Shown here piece by piece: positions 17,849 to 25,435 of a stretch of DNA of 64,000 nucleotides (the first letter of the stretch is position 1; each line of letters begins with the position of its first letter). Both the position numbers and the translations under genes were made by a program. Source of the DNA: Arthrobacter_B citreus (GTDB lineage: Bacteria; Actinomycetota; Actinomycetes; Actinomycetales; Micrococcaceae); assembly GCF_042429235.1 (NCBI RefSeq), contig NZ_JBHMBA010000020.1, one strand, 5' to 3'. The notes beneath the pieces are model-generated. The model made no database searches and was not told the DNA's origin. It was given only the letters and a program-made list of their open reading frames with translations.

Positions 17849-18442
17849 GTGAGATTCACACCCAAGAACCGGGCGCAGCGCGCAGCTGCCGCCGGTGTAA
17901 TTGCGCTGGCCGTACTGGGAGTCTCCAGCTGCAGTGCCGTGAACGAGCAGGCAACCGTACGCGAATACTCTCCGTCGGACGGCATTGTTGAAAATGTCGG
18001 CGAAGTGGAGCTGCGCAACATCCTGGTGGTCAGCAACGGCGACGGCGAACCCGGCCGCCTGCTGGGCACAGTGGTCAATGCCTCCCCCGACAACGTGGAC
18101 TTCTCCATGGCAATGGGCGGAACCACGCTGACCTGGAACATTGAGTCCGGTGACAAGATCATCTTCGAAGACGCCGAAGCTTCCGAGGTGACGGTGCCCA
18201 ACGTGGACACCGTGCCCGGCACCGGCATCCGCGCGGATGCCAGCAACGGAACCGAAACGGTTCAGCTGAACGTTCCCGTCGTCGACGGCACTCTGGTGGA
18301 CTACCGCAAGTACCTGCCGTCGCCGTCCCCCACGCCGCTGGACGTTGCCACCATGGTTCCCTCCGACGAAGCCACGGATACCCAGCAGGACACCGGAGCG
18401 GACACCGGCACCGCCACCTCCGAGCCGACCGAATCGCAGTAG
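17849..18442 (+). CDS. lpqE: LpqE-like lipoprotein
   Basis: An exported lipoprotein of unknown function. The signal peptide (basic start, hydrophobic 14-26) ends at the lipobox VSSC, with the lipidated Cys near residue 28. A beta-rich copper-chaperone-like/LpqE domain follows (~40-155), then a Ser/Thr/Pro-rich tail with many acidic residues. The GTG start has AGGAG 9 nt upstream. The assignment rests on the signal peptide, size (197 aa) and position next to divergent carD, as for Rv3584. The 267-bp gap to carD holds promoters only; TAGGCT at 17787-17792 is a possible -10. Confidence 0.75.
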   Translation: MRFTPKNRAQRAAAAGVIALAVLGVSSCSAVNEQATVREYSPSDGIVENVGEVELRNILVVSNGDGEPGRLLGTVVNASPDNVDFSMAMGGTTLTWNIESGDKIIFEDAEASEVTVPNVDTVPGTGIRADASNGTETVQLNVPVVDGTLVDYRKYLPSPSPTPLDVATMVPSDEATDTQQDTGADTGTATSEPTESQ

Positions 18443-18480
18443 GCTTTCACCCGCGGATCAGCCGCGGATTGCAAGCACCA

Positions 18481-18518
18481 GGAAGGGACCCGGCGATGCC
18501 GGGTCCCTTCCTGTTTTT
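18481..18518 (+). terminator. Terminator of lpqE
   Basis: A 14-bp stem with a 3-nt loop (18481-18512) is followed by TGTTTTT. It is a strong intrinsic terminator and, as a near-perfect palindrome, may also stop regX3 transcripts coming from the other side. Confidence 0.85.
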
Positions 18519-18567
18519 CGCCTTGTCCTGTTCCCGCCGCCGGCTCACGCGGGCGAGGGTGCCGGAA

Positions 18568-19251
18568 TCAGGTTTCGAACTTGTACCCCAGCCCGCGCAC
18601 TGTCACCAGGTGCCGCGGCAGGGACGGATCCGGCTCGATCTTGCTCCTGAGCCGCTTGACGTGCACGTCCAGCGTTTTGGTGTCCCCCACGTAGTCGGCT
18701 CCCCAGATCCGCTCGATCAGCTGTCCCCGGGTCAACACCCGGCCGGAATTCCGCAGCAGCATCTCCAGCAGCTCGAACTCCTTCAGGGGCAGCGGGATGT
18801 CCGATCCGTTCACGCTGACCACATGCCGGTCCAGATCCATGCGCACCGGCCCGGCCTCCACCGTGGGGCCCCCCAGGTCGCCGCCCTCGCCGCCGCGGCG
18901 GCGCAGTACTGCCCGGATCCGGGCCAGCAGTTCCCGGGAGCTGTACGGCTTCGTGACATAGTCGTCGGCACCAATCTCCAGGCCGACCACTTTGTCGATT
19001 TCCCCGTCCAGGGCGGTCAGCATAATGACCGGAACATCGGAGCGCTGGCGGATCTGCCGGCAGACCTCGGTGCCCGGCTGGCCCGGCAGCATCAGGTCCA
19101 GCAGAATCAGGTCCGCTCCCCGCCGGTCAAACTCGGCCACGGCGTCGTTGCCGTTGTCCACCACGCATACGTCGAATCCCTCCCGCCCCAACAGGTAGGA
19201 AAGAGGATCACTGAAGGATTCCTCGTCTTCGACTATCAGGATCCTGCTCAA
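18568..19251 (-). CDS. regX3: Two-component response regulator RegX3
   Basis: OmpR/PhoB-type response regulator of the phosphate-responsive SenX3-RegX3 system. The receiver domain has the acidic pair in VEDEE, the phosphoacceptor Asp52 in LLDLMLPG, and the Lys in VTKPYSS. The C-terminal winged helix (~130-227) ends in RHLVTVRGLGYKFE. It overlaps senX3 by 4 bp and follows it in one operon. A likely target is the repeat upstream of phoU at 20529-20572. Confidence 0.92.
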   Translation of the reverse strand: MSRILIVEDEESFSDPLSYLLGREGFDVCVVDNGNDAVAEFDRRGADLILLDLMLPGQPGTEVCRQIRQRSDVPVIMLTALDGEIDKVVGLEIGADDYVTKPYSSRELLARIRAVLRRRGGEGGDLGGPTVEAGPVRMDLDRHVVSVNGSDIPLPLKEFELLEMLLRNSGRVLTRGQLIERIWGADYVGDTKTLDVHVKRLRSKIEPDPSLPRHLVTVRGLGYKFET

Positions 19252-20468
19252 GCACTGACTCCTTGTTCGTGGCTGCCGCCCCCGGTTGGGGCAGTTCCGG
19301 CCCGGGAAGATGCCGGGCGTTCGTTCCGGCGCTCCGCCGGTTCGGTCGATTCCATTTCCGGCAGCCGAACCGTGAAGGTTGACCCCTGCCCGGGCTGGGA
19401 CCAGAGATTGATTTCGCCGCCGTGATTGGTGACGACGTGTTTGACGATGCTCAGGCCCAGGCCGGTTCCGCCGGTGTGCCGTGACCGCGCACTGTCGACG
19501 CGGTAAAACCGTTCGAAGATCCGCTCCTGGTCTTCGGGATGGATGCCCGGACCCTGATCGGTGACGGCGACTTGGGCCATGCCGTCGCGGGAACGCAGCC
19601 CCACGCCCACCCGGCTTCCGGGCGGTGAATAGCGGATGGCGTTGTCGATCAGGTTGCGCAGGGCCGTGGTCAGCATTTTCGCGTCGCCGTAGACGGTCCC
19701 CTGGACGGCACCGCCGACGACGACCGTCGTGTTCCTGTTCTCCGCGGGCAGCCGGTTGGCCTCCACCGCATCGGCGACGAGCTGGTTAATGTCCACCTCG
19801 CGGGCGCGGTCCACCATGTCGGTGCTCTGCAGGCGTGAGAGTTCAATGATGTCCTGCACCAGTGCGGTCAGCCGGGATGATTCCTTGCTCATTCGTGAGG
19901 CAAACCGGCGGACCGCCTCTTCATCTCCGGCGGCGTCATCCAGGGCTTCCGCAAGCAGCGAGATGGCCCCGACCGGGGTTTTCAACTCATGGGATACGTT
20001 GGCAACGAAGTCGTTGCGCACCTCCTCGGTGCGGGCGATTTCGGTGTGGTCGTCCGCCAGGATAAGGATGTATTCCTCACCCACTGTTGCCACCCGGACC
20101 TGCAGGATGGTGTTTCCCTGGCCCAGGGGCCCCCGCTGCAGTTCCAGCTGCCGCTCCTCGATGACACCGTCGCGGCGGACCCTCGCCGTCAGGGCGAGCA
20201 GTTCGGGCGGAACGAGCGTATGGCCGCGGACGAGCCCAAAGGCGTAGGCGCCCGGGCTGGCCCGGACCACGCCGTCGACGGCGTCCACCACAATGTAGGC
20301 GCGTCCGATGGCGGCCAGCACTTCGGCGGCTCCGTCGGGGATGGCCGGTTCATCACCGGCGGCCAGCTCCCGGCGCTGGCGGCGGCTGGCACCATAGGCG
20401 AGCACGCCGGACACTCCCACGGCCAGGCCGAGGATTCCGGCAATCAGGCCCAGCAATACAGGATTCAC
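19248..20468 (-). CDS. senX3: Sensor histidine kinase SenX3
   Basis: The membrane sensor kinase partner of RegX3. An N-terminal hydrophobic segment (~4-27) anchors it and a PAS-like region (~45-140) follows. The H-box is FVANVSHELKTP with His near 160, and the ATPase domain has DNAIRYSPPGSRV, DQGPGIHPED and GGTGLGLSIVKHVV. At 406 aa it matches the mycobacterial protein. The GTG start sits 6 nt after TAAGCT, suggesting a leaderless mRNA. A purine-rich AGGAGA directly abuts the start and is too close to act as a normal ribosome-binding site. Confidence 0.92.
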   Translation of the reverse strand: MNPVLLGLIAGILGLAVGVSGVLAYGASRRQRRELAAGDEPAIPDGAAEVLAAIGRAYIVVDAVDGVVRASPGAYAFGLVRGHTLVPPELLALTARVRRDGVIEERQLELQRGPLGQGNTILQVRVATVGEEYILILADDHTEIARTEEVRNDFVANVSHELKTPVGAISLLAEALDDAAGDEEAVRRFASRMSKESSRLTALVQDIIELSRLQSTDMVDRAREVDINQLVADAVEANRLPAENRNTTVVVGGAVQGTVYGDAKMLTTALRNLIDNAIRYSPPGSRVGVGLRSRDGMAQVAVTDQGPGIHPEDQERIFERFYRVDSARSRHTGGTGLGLSIVKHVVTNHGGEINLWSQPGQGSTFTVRLPEMESTEPAERRNERPASSRAGTAPTGGGSHEQGVSA

Positions 20469-20480
20469 TCTCCTAGCTTA
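20466..20480 (-). promoter_or_regulatory. Leaderless promoter of senX3-regX3
   Basis: TAAGCT (20475-20480), 6 nt, then GTG. It lies about 50 bp from the PHO-box-like repeat of the divergent phoU, so RegX3 bound there could affect both genes. Confidence 0.45.
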
Positions 20481-20528
20481 GGCTGACCGCCGGGACGCCG
20501 GAGGACCCGCGGTGGCATAAGTCCCTCC

Positions 20529-20572
20529 GTTAAACTAACGTTCATCTGAAGATGCCCAACGGTTAACCCCCA
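20529..20572 (+). promoter_or_regulatory. PHO-box-like operator of four 11-bp direct repeats
   Basis: Four heptamers recur at exactly 11-bp spacing: GTTAAAC (20529), GTTCATC (20540), GATGCCC (20551) and GTTAACC (20562). This is the geometry of PhoP/RegX3-type boxes (GTTCACC-like units, one helical turn apart). It lies between senX3 and phoU, about 80 bp upstream of the phoU start, and probably supplies the -35 region of phoU. Confidence 0.65.
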
Positions 20573-20648
20573 CCTGTAATCCTGCCAATACGGCTGTGAC
20601 ATGCAGCGGGAACGTTGGACGAGTGCTGCACAAGTGAAAGGACCCGAA

Positions 20649-21311
20649 GTGCGTAAGGTTTTTCAGGCCGAGCTTCATCAGATTGGCGAAGAGCTAACCC
20701 AGATTTCCGAGCTCGTCACCGAAGCGATGCAGAAAGCCACCCTCGCCTTCGAAGGTGCGGACACCGAGTTGGCGCAGGACGTCATCGCTGCCGACGCGCG
20801 CATTGACTTCCTCCAGAATGACCTCGACGAGCGTGCCATCGACATCCTTGCCCTGCAGGGTCCCGTCGCGAGCGACCTGCGCATGATCGTGGGATCCCTG
20901 CGCATGAGCGCCTCCCTGGAGCGGATGGGGGATCTGGCCCGGCACATCGCCCAGCTCGCCCGCCTGCGCTACCCCGAGCAGGTTGTTCCCGAACCGATGG
21001 TGGAAACGTTCAGCGAGATGGCACGGCTCGACATCCGTATTTCGGAGCTGCTCACGGAGCTCCTCGAGACCCGGAACCTGGATCTGAGCACTGAAATCTA
21101 CGCCTGCAACTCACGCATCAATGAGCTGCACGCCGGAGTGTTCAAGGCTGTGGCATCCCCCGACTGGCAGGTCTCGGCGGTCAGCACGGTGGACCTGACC
21201 CTGGCGAGCCGCTACTTTGAACGCTTTGCCGACCACGGCGTTTCGGTGACCCGGAAGGTCAATTACCTCGTCACCGGCGAGTGGCAGCCGCTTTCGGAGT
21301 CCAGCCGCTAA
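20649..21311 (+). CDS. phoU: Phosphate-signalling protein PhoU
   Basis: A peripheral regulator that links the Pst transporter to the sensor kinase. It is 220 aa with two three-helix PhoU domains; characteristic segments are RMGDLARHIAQLARLRYP and RYFERFADHGVSVTRKVNYLVTGEW. I chose GTG at 20649 (MRKVFQAELHQIGEEL) because GAAAGGA lies 7 nt upstream and homologues start there; a further upstream in-frame ATG at 20601 would add an unrelated 16 residues. It is divergent from senX3-regX3, and the intergenic PHO-box repeats suggest RegX3 control. No pst genes are nearby. Confidence 0.93.
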   Translation: MRKVFQAELHQIGEELTQISELVTEAMQKATLAFEGADTELAQDVIAADARIDFLQNDLDERAIDILALQGPVASDLRMIVGSLRMSASLERMGDLARHIAQLARLRYPEQVVPEPMVETFSEMARLDIRISELLTELLETRNLDLSTEIYACNSRINELHAGVFKAVASPDWQVSAVSTVDLTLASRYFERFADHGVSVTRKVNYLVTGEWQPLSESSR

Positions 21312-21352
21312 GCGTCAGGCTGCGGCGTCAGGCAACGGAGCCTTATAAGAAA

Positions 21353-21368
21353 AAAGACTTATGAGTCT
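21353..21368 (+). other. Small hairpin upstream of tandem repeats
   Basis: AAGACT-TATG-AGTCTT forms a 6-bp stem directly after a poly-A run in the phoU 3' region. It merges into the first 18-bp tandem repeat unit. Confidence 0.4.
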
Positions 21369-21436
21369 TAGCAACAAACAGTGTCTTAGCAACAGACAGT
21401 GTCTTAGCAACAAACAGTGTCTTAGCAACAAACAGT
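21365..21436. repeat. Four tandem 18-bp repeats
   Basis: Four consecutive copies of GTCTTAGCAACAAACAGT begin at 21365, 21383, 21401 and 21419. Only the second copy differs, by one base (A to G). The array is AT-richer than its surroundings and lies between the phoU stop and a perfect bidirectional terminator. It codes for nothing visible. It could be a protein-binding array, a 3' UTR element or a neutral minisatellite. Confidence 0.9.
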
Positions 21437-21464
21437 AAAGGGCGGCCCCGAGGGGCCGCCCTTT
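21437..21464. terminator. Bidirectional terminator between phoU and gpmA
   Basis: A perfect 13-bp stem, AAAGGGCGGCCCC with its complement, and a 2-nt centre gives A/T runs on both sides. It serves both convergent genes. Confidence 0.9.
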
Positions 21465-21482
21465 AGCGTTGCAGGACTGGTG

Positions 21483-22232
21483 TTACTTCTTGCCCTGGTT
21501 GGCCACGGCCTTGATGGATGCCGCTGCCGCCTCCGGATCCAGGTAGGTGCCGCCGGCCTTCACCGGCTTCAGGTCCTCGTCCAGTTCGTAGACCAGCGGA
21601 ATGCCGGTGGGAATGTTGACGGCCGCGATGTCGGCGTCGCTGATCCCGTCCAGGTGCTTCACCAGGGCGCGCAGTGAGTTGCCGTGAGCGGCGATCATGA
21701 CCGTCTTGCCGGTCTTGATGTCAGCGGAGATGTCCGATTCCCAGTACGGCAGGAACCGCTCGAGGACGTCCTTGAGGCACTCGGTGCGGGGCAGCTCGTC
21801 CTGCGAAAGGTCGGCATACCGGGGATCGTGCGCCTGCGAAAAGTCGCTGTCATCGGGCAGGGGCGGCGGCGGAGTGTCGTAGGAACGGCGCCACAGCATG
21901 AACTGCTCTTCACCGTACTCAGCGAGGGTTTGCGCCTTGTCCTTGCCCTGCAGGGCTCCGTAGTGGCGCTCATTCAGGCGCCAGCTGCGCTTCACATCAA
22001 TCCAGATGCGGTCTGCGGCACCCAAGGCGATGTTGGCGGTGTTAATGGCCCGCTGCAGGCGGGAGGTGTAGAGGATGTCCGGCAGAAGATCATTCTCCAC
22101 CAGCAGCTCGCCGCCGCGGAGGGCTTCGGCCCGGCCGAGGTCCGTCAGATCCACGTCCACCCAGCCGGTGAACAGGTTCTTTTCATTCCATTCGCTCTGG
22201 CCGTGGCGCAGAAGGATCAGTTTGTAAGTCAT
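21483..22232 (-). CDS. gpmA: 2,3-bisphosphoglycerate-dependent phosphoglycerate mutase
   Basis: The glycolytic interconversion of 3- and 2-phosphoglycerate. The catalytic His is in LILLRHGQSEWN, and substrate residues appear in SWRLNERHYGALQG and AAHGNSLRALVKHL. Starting at MTYKLILLRHG gives 249 aa, the family length. An in-frame ATG at 22241 (3 residues longer) is equally possible; neither has a Shine-Dalgarno. The open frame continues upstream to 22472 but that part is unlike the family. The order senX3/regX3 then gpmA recalls Rv0489-Rv0491. Confidence 0.93.
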   Translation of the reverse strand: MTYKLILLRHGQSEWNEKNLFTGWVDVDLTDLGRAEALRGGELLVENDLLPDILYTSRLQRAINTANIALGAADRIWIDVKRSWRLNERHYGALQGKDKAQTLAEYGEEQFMLWRRSYDTPPPPLPDDSDFSQAHDPRYADLSQDELPRTECLKDVLERFLPYWESDISADIKTGKTVMIAAHGNSLRALVKHLDGISDADIAAVNIPTGIPLVYELDEDLKPVKAGGTYLDPEAAAASIKAVANQGKK

Positions 22233-22329
22233 ATATGTCATGGTAACGGAGGACCCGCGGCGCAGGGCAGGCGGAGGTGCGCTAAGCGCCGTGCAGGGCA
22301 CCATGTCCTGCCGGACTCCCGCCGACGCG

Positions 22330-22344
22330 TAACATTGTTTGGTG
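22330..22344 (+). promoter_or_regulatory. Leaderless promoter of the methyltransferase-like gene
   Basis: TAACAT (22330-22335), 6 nt, then GTG at 22342. This decides the start over the TTG three bases upstream. Confidence 0.5.
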
Positions 22345-23142
22345 CAAAAGCCGCAAAAACCCGTAGGAAATGTGACCCGGGGCACTACAAACCCCAACAG
22401 ATTGCGGCGGGTGGACCGTTGGCTGGCGGGACCGCAGGGTTGGCGGCTGCGCCGGGCCGCGGATCCACTCATCGTCGATCTTGGTTACGGCGCCGCCCCC
22501 ACCACCGCCGTCGAGCTCCACTCCCGGCTCGGCCGCATCCGGGCGGATGTCGACGTCGTGGGCATCGAAATAGACCCGGCACGGGTTCGGTCAGCAAAAT
22601 CGCTGGAGCGGTCGGGGCTGTCTTTTCGGCAGGGGGGCTTCGAACTGCCGGTGGACGGACGCCGGCCGGTGATGGTCCGCGCGTTTAATGTCCTGCGCCA
22701 GTACTCCGAGGACGAGTACGGCGCCCACTGGGACATGGTCCGGTCCCGGCTGGCGGACGGCGGCATCTTCGTCGACGGCACCTGCGATGAAATTGGCAGG
22801 CGCTCCACGTGGGTGGAACTGGATTCCACTGGTCCGCTGTCGCTGAGTATCTCGCTGCGTTTCGGTGCCTTCACGCTGCCGTCGGATGTGGCCGAGCGGC
22901 TGCCCAAGGCGCTGATTCACCGCAATGTTCCGGGCGAGAAAGTCCACGCCCTGCTGCAGGCCATGGACCAAGCCTGGCTGCAGGCGGCCCCACAGGCCTC
23001 CTATGGCAACCGGCAGCGCTGGATGGCCATGTGCGCCGATCTCCGCGCGTCGGGCTGGCCCCTGCTGACCGGACCGGCCCGGTGGCGCCTGGGAGAAATC
23101 ACCGTGGCATGGAGCGCCGTGGCGCCGGGGCGAAAAGAGTAA
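22342..23142 (+). CDS. Class I SAM-dependent methyltransferase-like protein
   Basis: A Rossmann-type methyltransferase fold is suggested by the glycine-rich motif I (LIVDLGYGAAPTTAVEL, ~45-60), an acidic end of beta2 (VVGIEIDPARV) and a motif III-like RLADGGIFVDGTCDE. The substrate is unknown. I took GTG at 22342 as the start, giving 266 aa. It is divergent from gpmA, with which it shares a ~110-bp upstream region, and convergent with the DUF2516 gene. Confidence 0.7.
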   Translation: MQKPQKPVGNVTRGTTNPNRLRRVDRWLAGPQGWRLRRAADPLIVDLGYGAAPTTAVELHSRLGRIRADVDVVGIEIDPARVRSAKSLERSGLSFRQGGFELPVDGRRPVMVRAFNVLRQYSEDEYGAHWDMVRSRLADGGIFVDGTCDEIGRRSTWVELDSTGPLSLSISLRFGAFTLPSDVAERLPKALIHRNVPGEKVHALLQAMDQAWLQAAPQASYGNRQRWMAMCADLRASGWPLLTGPARWRLGEITVAWSAVAPGRKE

Positions 23143-23145
23143 GCG

Positions 23146-23466
23146 CTACCAGCGCCCGTAAGGGCCTGAGGACCCCCGGCCGGAACCGTTGACGGAGGGC
23201 TTCACATCCGCAAGGTACACACATGCGGCAACAAGCCCTGCCAGCGTGAACGGCAGCAGGGAACCCGGGCTCAGGGTGCCGAGAACGCCCACCGCGGTGG
23301 CTGCTCCGGTCATGCCCAGCCAAAAACCCTTGGTCCGCTTGCCGGTGGCCTCGAAAACCGCTGGCTTGCGCCGCACGGCATCGGAAAACGCCCAGAGCGC
23401 AATCACCAGCGTGGTCAGGCCCAGGGCCTGGTAAAACAGCGGCTCGATGAGGAAGACGTAAATCAC
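23146..23466 (-). CDS. DUF2516 family membrane protein
   Basis: A small integral membrane protein of unknown function (106 aa). Three hydrophobic stretches are visible: ~5-27, ~48-65 and ~68-86. The C-terminus is a Gly/Ser-rich tail. The family is widespread in actinobacteria. It ends 3 bp from the convergent methyltransferase-like gene. GTG start, leaderless pattern TAGGCT-N6-GTG. Confidence 0.75.
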   Translation of the reverse strand: MIYVFLIEPLFYQALGLTTLVIALWAFSDAVRRKPAVFEATGKRTKGFWLGMTGAATAVGVLGTLSPGSLLPFTLAGLVAACVYLADVKPSVNGSGRGSSGPYGRW

Positions 23467-23478
23467 TGCTTCAGCCTA
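23464..23478 (-). promoter_or_regulatory. Leaderless promoter of the DUF2516 gene
   Basis: TAGGCT (23473-23478), 6 nt, GTG. It overlaps the end of the upstream PLP-enzyme gene, so the small gene can be transcribed alone. Confidence 0.45.
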
Positions 23479-24660
23479 CCGTGCCAGCGCCTGGGCGAGG
23501 TCAGCCCAGAGATCTTCGGCGCTCTCGATGCCCACCGACAGCCGCAGCAGGTTTTCGGGCACCGACAGGGGCTCGGCCGGCTGGCGGCGGCGCCGCTCGA
23601 TCAGCGACTCCACTCCCCCCAGCGATGTGGCCGGAAGCCACAGGCGCACCTTCTCGGCGACCGCTTCCGCCGCCGCTGCGCCTCCGGCAACTTCAATGCA
23701 GAGGATGGAGCCGAATCCGTCCATCTGCTTGGCGGCGCGCTCATGCCCCGCGTCCCCGGGAAGTCCGGGGTAGCGGACCGCCTCCACGGCGGGATGATCC
23801 ACCAGCCGCCGGGCCAGCAGCCCGGCGGTTTCCTGCGAGCGCTGGACCCGGAGCGCCAGGGTCCGCAGTCCGCGCAGCGCCAGCCACACCTCAAAAGGAC
23901 CGGCCACGGAGCCGTGCAGTGAACGGTAATTGAGCAGGCGTGCCCGCAGGTCTTCGTTCGAGGTGGCGAGCGCTCCCAGCACCACGTCGGAGTGTCCGGC
24001 AAGATACTTCGTGACGGAGTGGAGCACGACGTCGGCGCCAAGCTCGAACGGACGGGTCACCAAGGGAGTGGAAAAGGTGTTGTCGGCAACAACCACTGCG
24101 CCGGCCTCGTGCGCTGCCCGTGCCAGGACGTCGATTTCCGCCACCTCGAGCATCGGGTTGGTGGGGCTTTCGATCCACAGCATGCTGGCCGGCCCGGAGT
24201 CCTCCCCGGTTTCCGCCGCGGAACCGCGCAGTGCCGCCAGCACCTCCTCAGTGTCGGCAATGTCGACCGTCCGGACCGTGAACCTGCCGTTGGCCGCTTC
24301 CCCGGCCGCCAGGAGCAGGGAACCCTGATAACTGTGCCGCGGCATCACCAGGACGCCGCCAACGGGCACCAGGGACAGTGCTGCCGCAACCGCGGCAAGG
24401 CCGGAGGCAAAGACCAGCGCCGGAAGTTCCGCTCCCTCGAGTTCGGAAAGCGCCTCTTCAAACGGGTCCCAGGTGGGGTTGGAAAAGCGGCCGTAGACCC
24501 GCTCCCCCGCTGCCGGAGTGCCGGTGCCGTGGAAAGTGGAGGAGAGCACGATGGGCGGATTGACCGGAGCATCCGGCTCCCGTGCGGGACGGCCCGCGGT
24601 AACGGCAACGGTTTCCGGGGAGAGGTTCGCGGGGGAAGGAAAGGTCGGCTCGGAGCTCAT
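23476..24660 (-). CDS. Cystathionine gamma-synthase-like PLP enzyme
   Basis: A fold-type I PLP enzyme of the Cys/Met-metabolism family. The PLP Lys is in HSVTKYLAGHSDVV near residue 216. The phosphate-binding region is VYGRFSNPTWDPFEEALSELEG and the Asp that contacts the ring nitrogen is in VVADNTFSTP. It could be cystathionine gamma-synthase, cystathionine gamma-lyase or O-acetylhomoserine sulfhydrylase; motifs alone do not separate them. Length is 394 aa. It has its own leaderless-type promoter and stands divergent to tmk. Confidence 0.85.
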   Translation of the reverse strand: MSSEPTFPSPANLSPETVAVTAGRPAREPDAPVNPPIVLSSTFHGTGTPAAGERVYGRFSNPTWDPFEEALSELEGAELPALVFASGLAAVAAALSLVPVGGVLVMPRHSYQGSLLLAAGEAANGRFTVRTVDIADTEEVLAALRGSAAETGEDSGPASMLWIESPTNPMLEVAEIDVLARAAHEAGAVVVADNTFSTPLVTRPFELGADVVLHSVTKYLAGHSDVVLGALATSNEDLRARLLNYRSLHGSVAGPFEVWLALRGLRTLALRVQRSQETAGLLARRLVDHPAVEAVRYPGLPGDAGHERAAKQMDGFGSILCIEVAGGAAAAEAVAEKVRLWLPATSLGGVESLIERRRRQPAEPLSVPENLLRLSVGIESAEDLWADLAQALAR

Positions 24661-24672
24661 CTGTTCAGCCTA
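24658..24672 (-). promoter_or_regulatory. Leaderless promoter of the PLP-enzyme gene
   Basis: TAGGCT (24667-24672), 6 nt, then ATG, without a Shine-Dalgarno sequence. Confidence 0.5.
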
Positions 24673-24772
24673 GTGCGCAGCTCTCCCCGGTGCGCGGCCG
24701 CAACGCAGTCCCGGCGTAATATGTCGCGCGGACCTGGCCTGGACCCCGCCCCGGGCTCCCAGCTGAACTGGG

Positions 24773-24787
24773 TAGGCTAGGCGGGTG
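24773..24787 (+). promoter_or_regulatory. Leaderless promoter of tmk-holB
   Basis: TAGGCT (24773-24778), 6 nt, then the GTG of tmk, without a Shine-Dalgarno sequence. Confidence 0.5.
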
Positions 24788-25435
24788 AGTATTTCTAGTT
24801 CCTCCGCGCGCCCGCCCGGTCTCTTCATTGCGTTTGAAGGCGGCGACGGCGCCGGCAAGTCCACCCAGGCTGAAAAGCTCACTGCGGCGCTGGAAACAGC
24901 GGGCCGAACTGTGGTGCGCACCCGCGAGCCCGGCGGAACCCCGGTGGGGGAACAGCTCCGCTCACTGGTGCTGGAGCACGGCAACGGCGAGATCGATGCC
25001 CGCACCGAGGCCCTGATCTTTGCCGCATCCCGGGCCGCCCACGTCGCCCAGGTGATCCGCCCGGCCGTGGAGCGCGGCGACGTGGTGGTGTGTGACCGCT
25101 TTATCGACAGCTCGGTGGCATACCAGGGTTCCGGCCGCTCGCTGGGCACCGAGGAGGTCCGCCAGCTGAACATCTGGGCAACCGAAGGCTTGTCCCCGGA
25201 CCTCACCGTGCTCCTCGACGTCGAACCCGAACAGGGCAGGCAGCGCCGCACGGCCAATGAAGCGGTGGAGGACCGGCTGGAATCCGAGCCGGATTCCTTC
25301 CACCTGCGCATCCGCCGGGCGTTCCTGGAACAGGCCCGCAATGATCCGGCACGTTACCTGGTGCTCGACGCCGGGCGGCCGGTGGACGAGCTGGCCGAGA
25401 CCATTGTGGCCCGGGTCAAGGAGCTGCTGCCGTGA
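24785..25435 (+). CDS. tmk: Thymidylate kinase
   Basis: Phosphorylates dTMP to dTDP for DNA synthesis. The P-loop FEGGDGAGKST lies near residues 16-26, the DR motif in VVCDRFIDSSVAYQG, and a LID-like basic segment in EQGRQRRTANEAVEDRLE. The length is 216 aa. The stop overlaps the holB start by 4 bp (GTGA), coupling dTTP supply to a replisome subunit, an arrangement conserved in many bacteria. Confidence 0.96.
   Translation: MSISSSSARPPGLFIAFEGGDGAGKSTQAEKLTAALETAGRTVVRTREPGGTPVGEQLRSLVLEHGNGEIDARTEALIFAASRAAHVAQVIRPAVERGDVVVCDRFIDSSVAYQGSGRSLGTEEVRQLNIWATEGLSPDLTVLLDVEPEQGRQRRTANEAVEDRLESEPDSFHLRIRRAFLEQARNDPARYLVLDAGRPVDELAETIVARVKELLP

Noticed and set aside
17849..18442. 'DNA modification methylase', a label sometimes given to such proteins
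   Set aside because: The protein is an exported lipoprotein with a lipobox and no methyltransferase motifs.
21365..21436. Possible CRISPR array
   Set aside because: The 18-bp units are directly joined with no spacers, and there are no cas genes.
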